From NCBI GenBank assembly GCA_002502245.1, contig DAPW01000015.1:1-64000 (forward strand): 64,000 nucleotides of DNA, given 5' to 3'. Shown here in pieces: positions 34,659 to 44,018 of the stretch. The DNA comes from Methanoregula sp. UBA154 (lineage in GTDB: Archaea > Halobacteriota > Methanomicrobia > Methanomicrobiales > Methanospirillaceae). The position numbers and the translations under genes were made by a program. Position 1 is the stretch's first letter, and each line of letters starts with the position of its first letter. A model generated the notes under the pieces. It searched no databases, was not told the DNA's origin, and saw nothing but the letters and a program-made list of their open reading frames with translations.

Positions 34659-34813
34659 CGATCCTATATTGAAAAACCCGGGAAGATAACTGTTTTTATA
34701 TTATTCCATTGAACCCGCTGTTGCTCATGCTCTTCTTGTAGAATTCTGTGCGGAAACCGGGAAATGATAGATCGGTATAATTACCACTTTTTAAGTTGTC
34801 AGGTACGACCCTC

Positions 34814-34821
34814 TATAAAAA
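34814..34821 (+). promoter_or_regulatory. TATA box of acs
   Basis: TATAAAAA lies about 50-56 bases before the acs ATG, predicting a leader of about 30 bases. GGTGG at 34862-34866 just before the ATG would serve as ribosome binding site, so this gene is not leaderless, unlike several neighbours. Confidence 0.55.
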
Positions 34822-34869
34822 AATTTAATAGTCTGTTAAACATGATTAATAATGTAGAATTGGTGGCAT

Positions 34870-36762
34870 ATGACGGAAGATTTTGATGTCAAACTGGTAG
34901 AGGACGTGAAATCGTACACGCCCGATCCAGAGTACAAGAAAAATTCCTGGATGGGGGATTACCAGCAAGCCTATGCAAAGTTCCTCGCAGATCCTGACGG
35001 ATTCTGGGAGAGGATGGCAAAGGAACTGGACTGGATCAAGCCATGGGACAGGGTAAAAGAGTGGAATTACCCGTACGCTCAGTGGTTTACGAACGCCAAG
35101 CTGAACATCACGGCAAACTGCCTCGACCGCCATGTGAACAACCACCGGCGCAACAAGGTCGCCCTGATCTGGAGAGGGGAAGAGGGCAGGGAACGCATTT
35201 TCACGTACCAGAAGCTTCTCTCGCACGTTGGCCGGTTTGCAAATGCGTTGAAAAAAATCGGCGTGAAGAAAGGCGATTGCGTCTGCATTTATATGCCCCT
35301 TGTTCCTGAGCAGCTCATTGCCATGCTGGCATGCGCCCGTATCGGGGCAGCCCACAGTGTCGTTTTCGGGGGATTCGGTGCCGCTGCGCTGAACATGCGG
35401 ATCCAGGACGCCGGGGCCAAGGTTGTGATTACCGCGGATATCTCGATCCGGCGCGGAAAGGCAATCCAGCTCAAGGCAATCGTTGATGAGGCAACACTCA
35501 ATTCACCGACCGTAGAGCATGTGATCGTCCTGAGGAGGAGGGAGCCCGGGGTTGATCTGCATGAGACAGAACTTGACTTCTACGAGATGATGGAGGGCGT
35601 TTCCGATATCTGTCCGCCTGAAGTCATGGATTCCGAAGATCCGTTCTTTATCCTGTACACCAGCGGTTCCACGGGAAAACCAAAGGGAATTGTCCATACC
35701 TGTGGCGGGTACATGGTCGGGACCTACTATACCAGCAAGTACATTTTCGATATCAAGGATAACGATATTTTCTGGTGCACCGCGGACCCCGGCTGGATCA
35801 CCGGCCACAGCTATATCGTGTACGGTCCGCTCGCTGCCGGCGCGACCGTTTTCATCTCCGAACTGACCCCGGATTACCCGGATGCCGGCAGTTTCTGGAG
35901 CCTGATAGAAGAGCAGAAGATAACCATATTCTACACAGCTCCCACAGCCATCCGTATGTTCATGAAGATGGGGGAGAGCTGGCCGGACAAGTATGACCTC
36001 AGCTCCCTTCGGATTATCGGTTCGGTCGGGGAACCGCTCAACCCCGAGGCGTTCGAGTGGTACTACCGGGTCATCGGAAAAATGAAGGTCCCGATCCTTG
36101 ACACCTGGTGGCAGACCGAGACCGGCATGCACATGATCACCACCGTGCTCGGGGAGCCCATGCGCCCGGGTTTTGCCGGGAAACCAATTCCCGGAATAGA
36201 AGCGGATGTCGTTGACAAAAATGGAAATCCCGTAAAACCCGGCACTGGCGGGCTGCTTGTCATCAAATCCCCGTGGCCTGCCATGCTGCGGACCGTCTAC
36301 AAGGACGATGAGCGGTACCGCAAGTACTGGTATACCATCGATGGGGTCTATGCGGTAGGCGATCTCGCGGTCAAGGGCAGGGACGGTTACATCATGATCC
36401 TCGGGCGTGCGGATGACATCATCATTGTGGCCGGCCACAATATCGGGACTGCCGAGGTTGAAAGTGCCCTTGTATCCCACCATGCGGTTGCAGAAGCGGC
36501 AGTTATCGGGAAACCGGATTTTGTGAAAGGTAATTCCATCAAGGCATTTGTCATCCTGAGGGTCGGTAACCAGCCAAGCGACAGGCTCAGGCAGGATCTC
36601 CTCCACCATGTCCGGACCACCCTCGGGCCAATCGCCATGCCCCATGAGATCGATTTCGTGGACAAACTCCCGAAAACCCGGAGCGGCAAGATCATGCGCC
36701 GGGTTCTCAAAGCAAAAGAGATGGGTATCGATCCCGGGGATATCTCCACACTGGAGGAGTAA
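34870..36762 (+). CDS. acs: Acetyl-CoA synthetase (AMP-forming)
   Basis: 630 residues. It activates acetate with ATP and CoA. The AMP-forming signature TSGSTGKPKG is at 264-273; TWWQTETGMHM, GRADDIIIVAGHNIGTAEVE and the regulated-type lysine region KTRSGKIMRR near the end are present. The N-terminal ACS domain (YQQAYAKFLADPDGFWERMA) supports Acs rather than a medium-chain ligase. In hydrogen-using methanogens it supplies acetyl-CoA from external acetate for biosynthesis. The following MFS transporter gene on the same strand could bring in the substrate. Confidence 0.94.
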   Translation: MTEDFDVKLVEDVKSYTPDPEYKKNSWMGDYQQAYAKFLADPDGFWERMAKELDWIKPWDRVKEWNYPYAQWFTNAKLNITANCLDRHVNNHRRNKVALIWRGEEGRERIFTYQKLLSHVGRFANALKKIGVKKGDCVCIYMPLVPEQLIAMLACARIGAAHSVVFGGFGAAALNMRIQDAGAKVVITADISIRRGKAIQLKAIVDEATLNSPTVEHVIVLRRREPGVDLHETELDFYEMMEGVSDICPPEVMDSEDPFFILYTSGSTGKPKGIVHTCGGYMVGTYYTSKYIFDIKDNDIFWCTADPGWITGHSYIVYGPLAAGATVFISELTPDYPDAGSFWSLIEEQKITIFYTAPTAIRMFMKMGESWPDKYDLSSLRIIGSVGEPLNPEAFEWYYRVIGKMKVPILDTWWQTETGMHMITTVLGEPMRPGFAGKPIPGIEADVVDKNGNPVKPGTGGLLVIKSPWPAMLRTVYKDDERYRKYWYTIDGVYAVGDLAVKGRDGYIMILGRADDIIIVAGHNIGTAEVESALVSHHAVAEAAVIGKPDFVKGNSIKAFVILRVGNQPSDRLRQDLLHHVRTTLGPIAMPHEIDFVDKLPKTRSGKIMRRVLKAKEMGIDPGDISTLEE

Positions 36763-36817
36763 TCCCCCATTCATATTTCTAAAAATAATTTGCAGGAGAT
36801 TCATTCAGGAGCGTATA

Positions 36818-38083
36818 ATGACCGTTGGTTCAACAGAAACAGTCATGGGTATGGATGCTGAAAATGGGCGGTGGCTGCTTGTCATCTTCGGCCTGCTCAT
36901 CAACCTGTGCCTTGGGACGATTTACTCGTGGAGCGTGTTCGTCACACCGCTCACAACGTACTTCACAAAGGATCTCGGCCTGGCTGTGACTGCAGGCGAC
37001 ATCCTGCTGCCGTTTTCGGTATTTCTGGCGTTCTTTGCCATAACTATGCTCTTTGCAGGGAAGTATATCGAACAGTACGGCCCGAGAAATGTCACGATTG
37101 TCGGGGGAATCCTGACCGGTCTCGGCTGGATCATGGCCTCATTTGCCACATCGGTCCCGATGCTCTACGTGCTGTACGGGATTATTGGGGGAGTTGGCGT
37201 AGGTATCGCTTACGGTGTCCCGGTCGCGGTTGCAGCACGATGGTTCCCCGACCGGCGGGGTCTTGCGGTTGGCCTGACCCTGCTGGGGTTCGGGTTCTCT
37301 GCGTTCTTCACGGCAAATATCGCCGGGTATCTGATCGGTGCGTATGGGGTAATGACGACCTTCAGGATCTTCGGGATCGCGTTCGTTATCCTGACCATCC
37401 TCTTAGCCCTGCCGCTTAAATTCCCGCAGGCTGGCTGGAAACCTGCCGGGTGGACGCCCGCGACACCGGTTGCAGGCCAGGCGGTTACCTGCGATTTCAG
37501 GCGCGAGGAGATGCTGAAAACAACATCGTTCTATGCGCTCTGGGCCTGCTACTTTATCGGGTGCCTTGCCGGACTCATGGCGGTCGGCATCGCAAAACCG
37601 GTAGGATCTGATATCGGGATAGAGGCCGGGCTTGCAACAGTCCTCGTCGGCGTCTTTGCGATCTTTAACGGGTTCGGGAGACCGGTCTTTGGTGCCCTCA
37701 CGGACAAACTGACCCCCCGGAATACGGCTCTCGTCTCGTTCGTCCTGATTGCTCTCGTCTCCGTGCTCATGTGGCAGGTGCCATCGGTGCCGGTTTATAT
37801 CCTTTCATTTGTCGTCCTCTGGGGCTGTCTTGGGGGTTGGCTCGCGATCGCCCCGACTGCGTGCGGCAGTTACTTTGGCACGTGCGATTACCCGCGATGT
37901 TACGGGGTGCTTTTCCTCGCCTATGGCGCGGGTGCCATTGCCGGTCCCCAGCTGGCCGGGTACATCAAGACTTCAACCGGATCCTATCTCGGCGTATTTC
38001 CCTACGTGATGGTCCTCGCCGTGATCGGGCTTGTCATAGCATTTGTGCTTCTGAAGCCCCCAAAGGCACCGGAAAGATCCTGA
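36818..38083 (+). CDS. MFS transporter, oxalate/formate antiporter (OFA) family
   Basis: 421 residues from ATG 36818, which has CAGGAG nine bases upstream. Twelve hydrophobic segments are seen. Family marks are LLINLCLGTIYSWSVFVTPL in helix 1, GVGIAYGVPVAVAARWFPDRRGLAVG between helices 4 and 5, and GFGRPVFGALTDKLTPR between the two halves. OFA members carry oxalate, formate, lactate and similar anions. Its position after acs suggests acetate or another short-chain acid, by context only. The gap to acs is 55 bases, so co-transcription is likely. Confidence 0.88.
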   Translation: MTVGSTETVMGMDAENGRWLLVIFGLLINLCLGTIYSWSVFVTPLTTYFTKDLGLAVTAGDILLPFSVFLAFFAITMLFAGKYIEQYGPRNVTIVGGILTGLGWIMASFATSVPMLYVLYGIIGGVGVGIAYGVPVAVAARWFPDRRGLAVGLTLLGFGFSAFFTANIAGYLIGAYGVMTTFRIFGIAFVILTILLALPLKFPQAGWKPAGWTPATPVAGQAVTCDFRREEMLKTTSFYALWACYFIGCLAGLMAVGIAKPVGSDIGIEAGLATVLVGVFAIFNGFGRPVFGALTDKLTPRNTALVSFVLIALVSVLMWQVPSVPVYILSFVVLWGCLGGWLAIAPTACGSYFGTCDYPRCYGVLFLAYGAGAIAGPQLAGYIKTSTGSYLGVFPYVMVLAVIGLVIAFVLLKPPKAPERS

Positions 38084-38113
38084 TACTCCTTTTCTTCGGT
38101 TCCGGGGGCATGT

Positions 38114-38262
38114 AACCATGTCCCCGCCACAGCGGCATCCCCCTGTTGCGATAACAGGGTGTTATCTGTCAGACATCCATCGAGATACATCCGCTTGCGG
38201 GAATGCGTCCCATCGCAATGCGCCTCGTCCCCAGACGGGGGACTGTGGTGCAGGCGGGGAGG
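38114..38262. repeat. Diverged copy of the dispersed GC-rich repeat
   Basis: Contains CATCCCCCTGTTGCGATAA, a spacer, then CCATCGCAATGCGCCTCGTC, CCCAGACGGGGGACTG and GGCGGGGAGG. TTGCGATA and ATCGCAA again face each other. It fills the 240-base gap between the convergent transporter and NAD-kinase-like genes and may contribute to termination. Confidence 0.6.
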
Positions 38263-38325
38263 CTTCGTTTCAGGAAAAAATGTATTGCTCCAGAGCGGAT
38301 TTTAGGATAATTCCGGATGTATTTC

Positions 38326-39423
38326 TTACCTATGGATTTTCTTGCGTTGTGCGATCCGGTATCCGGATATGACCTGGATTGAGTCCCCGAATTCGCGATC
38401 GAGAGCGGCGTCTCCTGAGTCGATATAAAGGTGCGGGGTTTGTGCGAGTTTGTGGGGGGTTGCAATAACGATGAGATTTTTTATCCCGATCCTTCGGACA
38501 ATACGGGCGCTAATCTGCTGGTTTCCCCTGCCCAGGATAAATCCCTGCGCCCCGATCGGGCTGAGGATGACCCGGGTGTCCGGTGATTTCTCCACAAGTG
38601 CGAGGAGGGTCTTTTCATCGCAGTCGGCTGCAACCAGCCTCCGGTTCCTGATGGCATCCACGCCGAGCAGTGTCTTTTTGATGCTGAGCCTGCGGGCAAT
38701 GGCTTCGGTTGTTGTGCCGGCCCCGATGATATAGAGCGTTCCCTGCAGCAGTATCTCATCAATAAACTGCGCTATTGCGGCCTTCGCCCGCTCTTCATCC
38801 TGTTCTTCGTATACCTGTTTTGCGGCCTGAATTTTTCCTGCAAGGGCCGGGGTCCGGGCAATACCATAGAGACGGGTCTTCAGCGTACCGGCCCGGTATG
38901 CGTTCTCATCCACGTCCATCACCTCGGCATCCCTGAGATGGTGCCGGTCACAGGCCAGCACGAGATCAGCTGCGCTGGCCGGGTCAATGGCAAAGACTGC
39001 AGAATACATCTTGACTCCGGCAGGAATGCCCAGGAGCGGTACATCACTTCCGCAAACATCGAAGACATCCCGTGCCGTGCCGTCACCCCCGCAGAAAAGG
39101 ACCAGGTCGGTACCGTTCTCAAGAAACGCACGCACGGCCTTTCTTGTATCCTCCGGACTGCTCTCGCCCGTGTAATGATACAGGACCCGGTAACCGGCGA
39201 TGCCGGCTTCCTTCAGGGCATCTTCACCCATTGCACCGGAACAGGTGACAAACGCGAGGTCAGTACTCTTTGCAAGGTGCGCAAGCGCAATCTTTGCCCG
39301 CTCCGTGGCACGCGGGACTGCCCCCCGCCGCCGTGCCTCCTCCACGTTCCCGTCAGTACCTTTCAGCCCCACCGACCCGCCCATGCCGGCAACCGGGTTG
39401 ATGATGAGACCGATCCGTTTCAT
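38326..39423 (-). CDS. ATP-NAD kinase family protein (AcoX-like)
   Basis: 365 residues. The N-terminus IGLIINPVAGMGGSVGLKGTD and the later VLFCGGDGTARDV (GGDG motif) place it in the NAD kinase / diacylglycerol kinase fold. The C-terminal half (TLYIIGAGTTTEAIARRL, TRVILSPIGAQGFILGRGNQQ, LIVIATPHKL) is that of the AcoX-like branch, longer than ordinary NAD kinase. NAD phosphorylation is plausible but unproven for this branch. It ends against the repeat-containing convergent gap and is preceded by trpB2 on the same strand, 24 bases away. Confidence 0.8.
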   Translation of the reverse strand: MKRIGLIINPVAGMGGSVGLKGTDGNVEEARRRGAVPRATERAKIALAHLAKSTDLAFVTCSGAMGEDALKEAGIAGYRVLYHYTGESSPEDTRKAVRAFLENGTDLVLFCGGDGTARDVFDVCGSDVPLLGIPAGVKMYSAVFAIDPASAADLVLACDRHHLRDAEVMDVDENAYRAGTLKTRLYGIARTPALAGKIQAAKQVYEEQDEERAKAAIAQFIDEILLQGTLYIIGAGTTTEAIARRLSIKKTLLGVDAIRNRRLVAADCDEKTLLALVEKSPDTRVILSPIGAQGFILGRGNQQISARIVRRIGIKNLIVIATPHKLAQTPHLYIDSGDAALDREFGDSIQVISGYRIAQRKKIHR

Positions 39424-39446
39424 AAAAAGTGATGGTGTTTGAGGGG

Positions 39447-40805
39447 TTATTGTATCTTGGGTATCCGGCCGATAGCTTCCCTGATCAGCTCGTCCGGGTA
39501 CTCGTAGTCAACCAGCTGTCCGGCATAAAACGCATCATAGGCAGACATATCGAAATTACCGTGGCCTGAGCAGTTGAAGAGAATCGTCTTGTCTTCGCCG
39601 GTCTTCTTGCATTTCAGCGCCTCATCGATAGCCGCTCTGACCGCGTGTGAGGTTTCAGGCGCAACAATGATCCCTTCCGTGCGGGCAAAGGTCTGGGCAG
39701 CGTCAAATGCCTCGCTCTGGTGACAGGAGACGGCCCGCATAACCCCGTCATGGACAAGGCGGGAGACAATGGGGGAATCCCCATGGTACCGGAGACCGCC
39801 GGCATGCATTGCGGGCGGCACGAAGTCATGGCCAAGGGTGAACATCTTCAGCAGCGGTGTCAGGCCGGCCACATCCCCGAAGTCATAGGTATAGAGCCCC
39901 TTGGTGAGTGTGGGGCACGAAGCGGGTTCGATACCGATAATGTCGATATCCTTGTGCTTTCCGCTCATCTTGTCCCCCGCAAACGGGAACGAGATCCCGG
40001 CAAAGTTCGATCCCCCGCCGACACAGCCGATAACAACGTCCGGATAGTCGTCGACCATGGCGAGCTGCTCACGGCATTCCTGGCCGATGATCGTCTGGTG
40101 GAGACAGACATGGTTCAGCACCGAACCGAGTGCATAGTTGGTGTTGGCGTGAGTTGCCGCATCCTCAACCGCCTCGGAGATCGCAATCCCCAGGGCACCC
40201 GGGGTATCCGGGTCCTTTTCCAGGACTGCCTTCCCGGCATTGGTCTTGGTGCTGGGGCTCGGGATACATTCCGCGCCCCAGACATGCATCATCGACTTGC
40301 GGTACGGTTTCTGCGAATAACTCGACCTGACCATGTAGATTGTGCATTCGAGATCGTAGAGCATGGTTGCAAATGCCAGCGCGGATCCCCACTGCCCTGC
40401 CCCGGTCTCCGTTGCGATCCTCTCCATCCCCGCGTTCATGTTGTAGTACGCCTGGGGGATCGCGGTATTCGGCTTATGGCTTCCGGCAGGGCTGACACCC
40501 TCCCATTTGTAGTAGATCTTCGCGGGGGTCTTCAGGAACTTCTCCAGGCGGTGGGCACGATAGAGCGGACTGGGTCTCCAGAGGTGCAGGACATCTTGTA
40601 CTTCCTCAGGGATATCGATATACCGATCAGTCGTCACTTCCTGCCGGATCAGTTCCATCGGGAAGATCGCTTTGAGATCGTCGGGCCCTACCGGTTTCTG
40701 GGTGGCTGGATGAAGAGGGGGATCCAGCGGTGATGGCAGGTCCGCCTGTACATTATACCACTTCTTTGGCATCTGCTCCTCTTCGAGCAGGATCTTGGTC
40801 TTCAT
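39447..40805 (-). CDS. trpB2: Tryptophan synthase beta chain, TrpB2 type
   Basis: 452 residues from ATG 40805, longer than classical TrpB (about 400). The PLP lysine is Lys111 in AGSHKPNTA; ETGAGQWGSALAFA and CVGGGSNFAGISFPFAGD are the substrate and phosphate-binding blocks. The long N-terminal section (LHPATQKPVGPDDLKAIFP) is typical of TrpB2, which makes tryptophan from serine and indole, often without TrpA. No trpA lies nearby. The start is 27 bases from a TATA box embedded in an inverted repeat (40821-40840), with no ribosome binding site. Confidence 0.92.
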   Translation of the reverse strand: MKTKILLEEEQMPKKWYNVQADLPSPLDPPLHPATQKPVGPDDLKAIFPMELIRQEVTTDRYIDIPEEVQDVLHLWRPSPLYRAHRLEKFLKTPAKIYYKWEGVSPAGSHKPNTAIPQAYYNMNAGMERIATETGAGQWGSALAFATMLYDLECTIYMVRSSYSQKPYRKSMMHVWGAECIPSPSTKTNAGKAVLEKDPDTPGALGIAISEAVEDAATHANTNYALGSVLNHVCLHQTIIGQECREQLAMVDDYPDVVIGCVGGGSNFAGISFPFAGDKMSGKHKDIDIIGIEPASCPTLTKGLYTYDFGDVAGLTPLLKMFTLGHDFVPPAMHAGGLRYHGDSPIVSRLVHDGVMRAVSCHQSEAFDAAQTFARTEGIIVAPETSHAVRAAIDEALKCKKTGEDKTILFNCSGHGNFDMSAYDAFYAGQLVDYEYPDELIREAIGRIPKIQ

Positions 40806-40820
40806 ATATGGTACTTGCTT

Positions 40821-40840
40821 TGTACAATTATATACATTGT
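40821..40840 (-). promoter_or_regulatory. trpB2 promoter with TRP-box-like operator
   Basis: On the plus strand the site reads TGTACAATTATATACATTGT. It holds TGTACA (40821-40826), the related TATACA (40831-40836), and an inverted ACAAT/ATTGT pair around the TATA box. TGTACA is the TRP box bound by the repressor TrpY in Methanothermobacter, where trpB2 is a target. No TrpY gene is in this window, so control by a TrpY-like protein is inference. Confidence 0.5.
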
Positions 40841-41036
40841 GGAACACATATGCTTATTCATGCTTTTTTTTATGCATTTGGTTCCTGTAGTAATAAAAAA
40901 GGGAATAGTCAATATGAAACCACAAAAAAATTGAATTCACAGACAGACGTAAAAACTGATAAAATATAGAACGAACTCGTTGGAACGTGCAAAAATTGCA
41001 GACGGATTTTATCCCTGGTCCAGACAGGTTCAATCG

Positions 41037-41105
41037 TCCTGCCGCAATAGGGGGGTCGCCATAACGGCGGGGGCGAGACTGTGGGGAAGCCCCCTGGAGT
41101 GTCTG
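41037..41105 (+). repeat. Partial copy of the dispersed GC-rich repeat
   Basis: CTGCCGCAATAGGGGGGTCG, CCATAACGGCGGGGGCGAGA and GGGGAAGCCCCCTGGAGTG match the right half of the family (hairpin GGGGGC/GCCCCC, then GGAGTGTC in place of GGAGCGTC). It lies in the 688-base divergent gap between trpB2 and the Yip1-like gene. The rest of that gap is AT-rich and shows no gene. Confidence 0.6.
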
Positions 41106-41412
41106 AATGAGTTGCCTCTCCGGTTCCAGGAAAAATTCGTCGTCAGATTGGCATGACACCCATAAAAATAACGAGGTATATATTGTGAGAACAACTCCTG
41201 AACCATGAAAAGGAGAGCGACTGTCGTCTCTTCATCAGGATTTGCATGAGGAGGCGCTGGTTGTTCTCGTCTCTTTTGTGATATACCTTAATATGCTGCA
41301 GATAGTATCTGTAAATACCAGTTGCTGGTCAAACAACAACATTTTGTACGTTCAACGGTGACGAGAGGAAGAATTGGTTCCGTACGACCATAGAGTAAAT
41401 CCATCAGAAACC

Positions 41413-41440
41413 ATTTATAGCGTCAACACATATGTGTTGA
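41413..41440 (+). promoter_or_regulatory. TATA box plus perfect 18-base palindrome before the Yip1/ABC operon
   Basis: TTTATAG at 41413-41419 is followed at once by TCAACACATATGTGTTGA (41423-41440), a perfect palindrome. The predicted transcription start (about 26 bases from the TATA centre) falls at the right end of the palindrome, a classical place for an archaeal repressor to block RNA polymerase. The first gene of the operon starts at 41494. Confidence 0.55.
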
Positions 41441-41493
41441 CAGGTTTGCTCGAAAGGAGAGAAAGCAATCTCACAACACCAGGATGATGATGC

Positions 41494-42162
41494 ATGAATC
41501 CGTCGATAATTGACATTCTGATACGCCCGGATGCGTTCTTCCGGGATTTGGTAAACAAGAAAGAAGACCTGAAGGTCCCGTTCCTCATTGTACTGGCTGG
41601 GAGTATCGTTGCTGCAGCATATGGTTACCTGATTGGCGGGCTTACAGCAAAGATGATGGGTTTGGCAATGCCAGGTTTAGAGACCTTCATTACCCTCTCA
41701 TCGGTTCTTGGAGCACTCATCGGAACATTCATTTTCTGGATCATCTGGGCCGGAGTGATCTATGCTCTGACGTTTGCATTTAAAGGCGAGGGGCCCTTCA
41801 AGAGAGTGCTCGAGGTTGTGGGATTCGGGTACCTTCCCCAAGTGCTCGGATCGCTCATTACCCTGGCCGCAGCGTTCATCTATATTCCCCGGATAGCCGT
41901 TCCGACAATCACCAATGCGGGGATTCAGGATCCGGTTGTCCTGGAGCAGACCATAAAAGCATTCATGCATGATCCCGCCATGATGGAGCTGACCCAGGTC
42001 AGTTCTCTTATATCCATTGTTTTTCTTCTCTGGAGTGCCAATATCTGGATCTTCGGGATAAAACATATCCGGAAGCTCTCCCCCCGGGATGCTGCACTCT
42101 GCGTGGGGATTCCCGTTCTTGCCTACATACTGTATATGATCTACAATCTTGGAGTAATGTAA
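41494..42162 (+). CDS. Yip1-domain multi-spanning membrane protein
   Basis: 222 residues, five or six hydrophobic helices. It opens MNPSIIDILIRPDAFFRDL, a segment typical of prokaryotic Yip1-domain proteins, then has FKGEGPFKRVLEVVGFGYLPQVLG, the conserved Yip1 core. Its function in archaea is unknown; in eukaryotes Yip1 proteins act in membrane trafficking. Its stop codon abuts the ATG of the secreted protein gene that follows, then come an ABC ATPase and a permease. This suggests it helps or regulates that transporter. Confidence 0.8.
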   Translation: MNPSIIDILIRPDAFFRDLVNKKEDLKVPFLIVLAGSIVAAAYGYLIGGLTAKMMGLAMPGLETFITLSSVLGALIGTFIFWIIWAGVIYALTFAFKGEGPFKRVLEVVGFGYLPQVLGSLITLAAAFIYIPRIAVPTITNAGIQDPVVLEQTIKAFMHDPAMMELTQVSSLISIVFLLWSANIWIFGIKHIRKLSPRDAALCVGIPVLAYILYMIYNLGVM

Positions 42163-43332
42163 ATGAGGTTCTGTCGGAGTTTTACCGTGTTCCTGACGGT
42201 CATTCTGCTGAGTACAATGGCCGGCACAGCGAGTGCCGACCTGACCCAGAGCATGGCACCGATCACCGGAAAGGTCTTCGTTACCGATGTAACATTTGAT
42301 CCCGGAGTTTTTTTTAGCGGGGATGAGGGAACGGTCACCTACACGGTTATGAATGGTAACGCCAACACCAGCGTGATGATGAATCATGGAAATTTCTACG
42401 ATGCGGATATCAGATTATTGAGTGACACGTACGACTTTTCAAATACGCTGGGCCCCCTCCAGTCACGGGCATTTACCTTCTCGATCAAAACAGATGCCAC
42501 GGAAGGCGATTATTACCCCACGTTCTCCTTGAGTTTTTACGATTCAAACTTATACCACAAATCACTGCTCCAGGTGGATAACACCCCGCTCGAAATTACC
42601 GTTGTCGATTTGCCGGATGCGTTCACCAAAGGGAAGAAAAAAACAGTGTATATGCAGGTGGCTAACCCACGAAAAAATGATGTGAGGAATGTCGTCCTGG
42701 AAATTGCCGGTGAAGGTATTACGGCTACTCCCGCAAGAACGTTCATCGGGGATCTCGCTCCGGGGGCAAAAGTGCCGGTAAACATCACGATAACGCCGGA
42801 GAAAGAGACCACAGCACTGCTGACTCTGAACTATGATAACGGGAACAATCCGCATAAAAAAACCATGGAACTCCCGGTATTATTCGGTGTGGACAAGAAG
42901 CAGGCAAACCCGGTTATGAGCAATGTGCAGGTAAAAACGGAGGCGGGGGTTTACCACGTCACCGGTGATGTCAATAACGCAGGCCTGGAAACGGCGAATA
43001 CGGTCATGGTGACCGCCCTTGCTCCCGCAGTCCCTCAGGATCCCTACAAGATCTATGTCGTTGGAGCGCTCAAGCCGGATGATTTCGGCAGCTTTGAAGT
43101 AACATTTACCGCCGGGCCGGGCAATACCAGTATTCCTCTCGAGTTGTCCTACAAGGACACCGATGGAAATATCTACACCGCGGTTCAGGATGTGAAAATC
43201 TCCTCTTCAGGGGCGTCTGCATCACAGGCGGATAGCAGTTTTCCGACCATGCTGCCCGTTGCGGCTGCAATCATCATCGTGCTTCTCTTTGTCGGCGGCT
43301 GGGCGTACTACCTGAAAAGGAACAAAAAGTGA
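42163..43332 (+). CDS. Extracytoplasmic COG1361-type protein of an ABC operon
   Basis: 389 residues. Signal peptide to about residue 25 (TMAGTASAD). Several Ig-like beta domains follow: GDEGTVTYTVMNGNANTSV, KKTVYMQVANPRKNDVRNVV, and VYHVTGDVNNAGLETANTV, the latter two resembling S-layer/CARDB-like repeats. A transmembrane helix near the end (MLPVAAAIIIVLLFVGGWAY) and a Lys-rich tail leave the bulk outside. Such proteins often precede MacB-like ABC genes in methanogens and may form the external part. It starts directly after the Yip1 gene and its end overlaps the ATPase gene. Confidence 0.8.
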   Translation: MRFCRSFTVFLTVILLSTMAGTASADLTQSMAPITGKVFVTDVTFDPGVFFSGDEGTVTYTVMNGNANTSVMMNHGNFYDADIRLLSDTYDFSNTLGPLQSRAFTFSIKTDATEGDYYPTFSLSFYDSNLYHKSLLQVDNTPLEITVVDLPDAFTKGKKKTVYMQVANPRKNDVRNVVLEIAGEGITATPARTFIGDLAPGAKVPVNITITPEKETTALLTLNYDNGNNPHKKTMELPVLFGVDKKQANPVMSNVQVKTEAGVYHVTGDVNNAGLETANTVMVTALAPAVPQDPYKIYVVGALKPDDFGSFEVTFTAGPGNTSIPLELSYKDTDGNIYTAVQDVKISSSGASASQADSSFPTMLPVAAAIIIVLLFVGGWAYYLKRNKK

Positions 43333-44018
43333 CCGTGGCCATGGAAAATCCACCGGTAATGCTGTTCCGGGACGTGGTCAAGGTCTACCCGCTTCCCGCT
43401 GGAGACGTCATTGCACTGGATGGTGTCTCGTTTCAGGTGGACCGGGGGGAGTTCATCTCGGTGATGGGCCCCTCCGGCTCGGGAAAATCAACCCTCCTGA
43501 ACCTGATGGGATGCCTTGATACCCCGACCACCGGGGATATTTTCATCAGCGGCACCCGGATCGGGGACATGTCCGACACGGAACTCACCAGTCTCCGCCG
43601 CGACCGCATCGGGTTCATCTTCCAGTACTTCAACCTCTTCCCGCTCCTGAACATTATTGAGAATGTCACGTTTCCCATGATGCTCAAGACCGGCAGGGGG
43701 GTGGATCCTGAGCGGGGAAAAGAGGTGCTCAGGGCTGTCCAGCTGGATGATAAACTCTTCACCCATACGCCAACGGAACTCTCCGGCGGCCAGCAGCAGC
43801 GGGTGGCCGTTGCCCGGGCACTCATCAACAACCCGGATATTCTCCTCTGCGACGAACCGACCGGCAACCTTGATTCAAAGACCGGGGACGGTATCATGGA
43901 CCTGATGAGCGAGCTCAACCGGAAGGGGACAACGATCATCATGGTCACCCATGATGCGCATATCGCGGAATACTCCCGGAGGACCATCCGGATCGCAGAC
44001 GGGAGGATCGTTTCATGA
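43329..44018 (+). CDS. ABC transporter ATP-binding protein (MacB/LolD type)
   Basis: 229 residues from GTG 43329; an in-frame ATG at 43341 is equally possible. Walker A GPSGSGKST, Q-loop FQYFNLFPLLNIIEN, signature LSGGQQQRVAVARAL, Walker B ILLCDEPTGNLD and H-loop VTHDAHIAEYSRR are all present. The FNLFP(L)L Q-loop and GNLD are typical of the MacB/LolD group, which drives mechanical work across the membrane rather than ordinary substrate passage. It overlaps the permease by ATGA. Confidence 0.93.
   Translation: MTVAMENPPVMLFRDVVKVYPLPAGDVIALDGVSFQVDRGEFISVMGPSGSGKSTLLNLMGCLDTPTTGDIFISGTRIGDMSDTELTSLRRDRIGFIFQYFNLFPLLNIIENVTFPMMLKTGRGVDPERGKEVLRAVQLDDKLFTHTPTELSGGQQQRVAVARALINNPDILLCDEPTGNLDSKTGDGIMDLMSELNRKGTTIIMVTHDAHIAEYSRRTIRIADGRIVS

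Noticed and set aside
35503..36804. 433-codon frame antisense to acs
   Set aside because: The product has low complexity and no motif, and acs on the opposite strand is clearly the gene.
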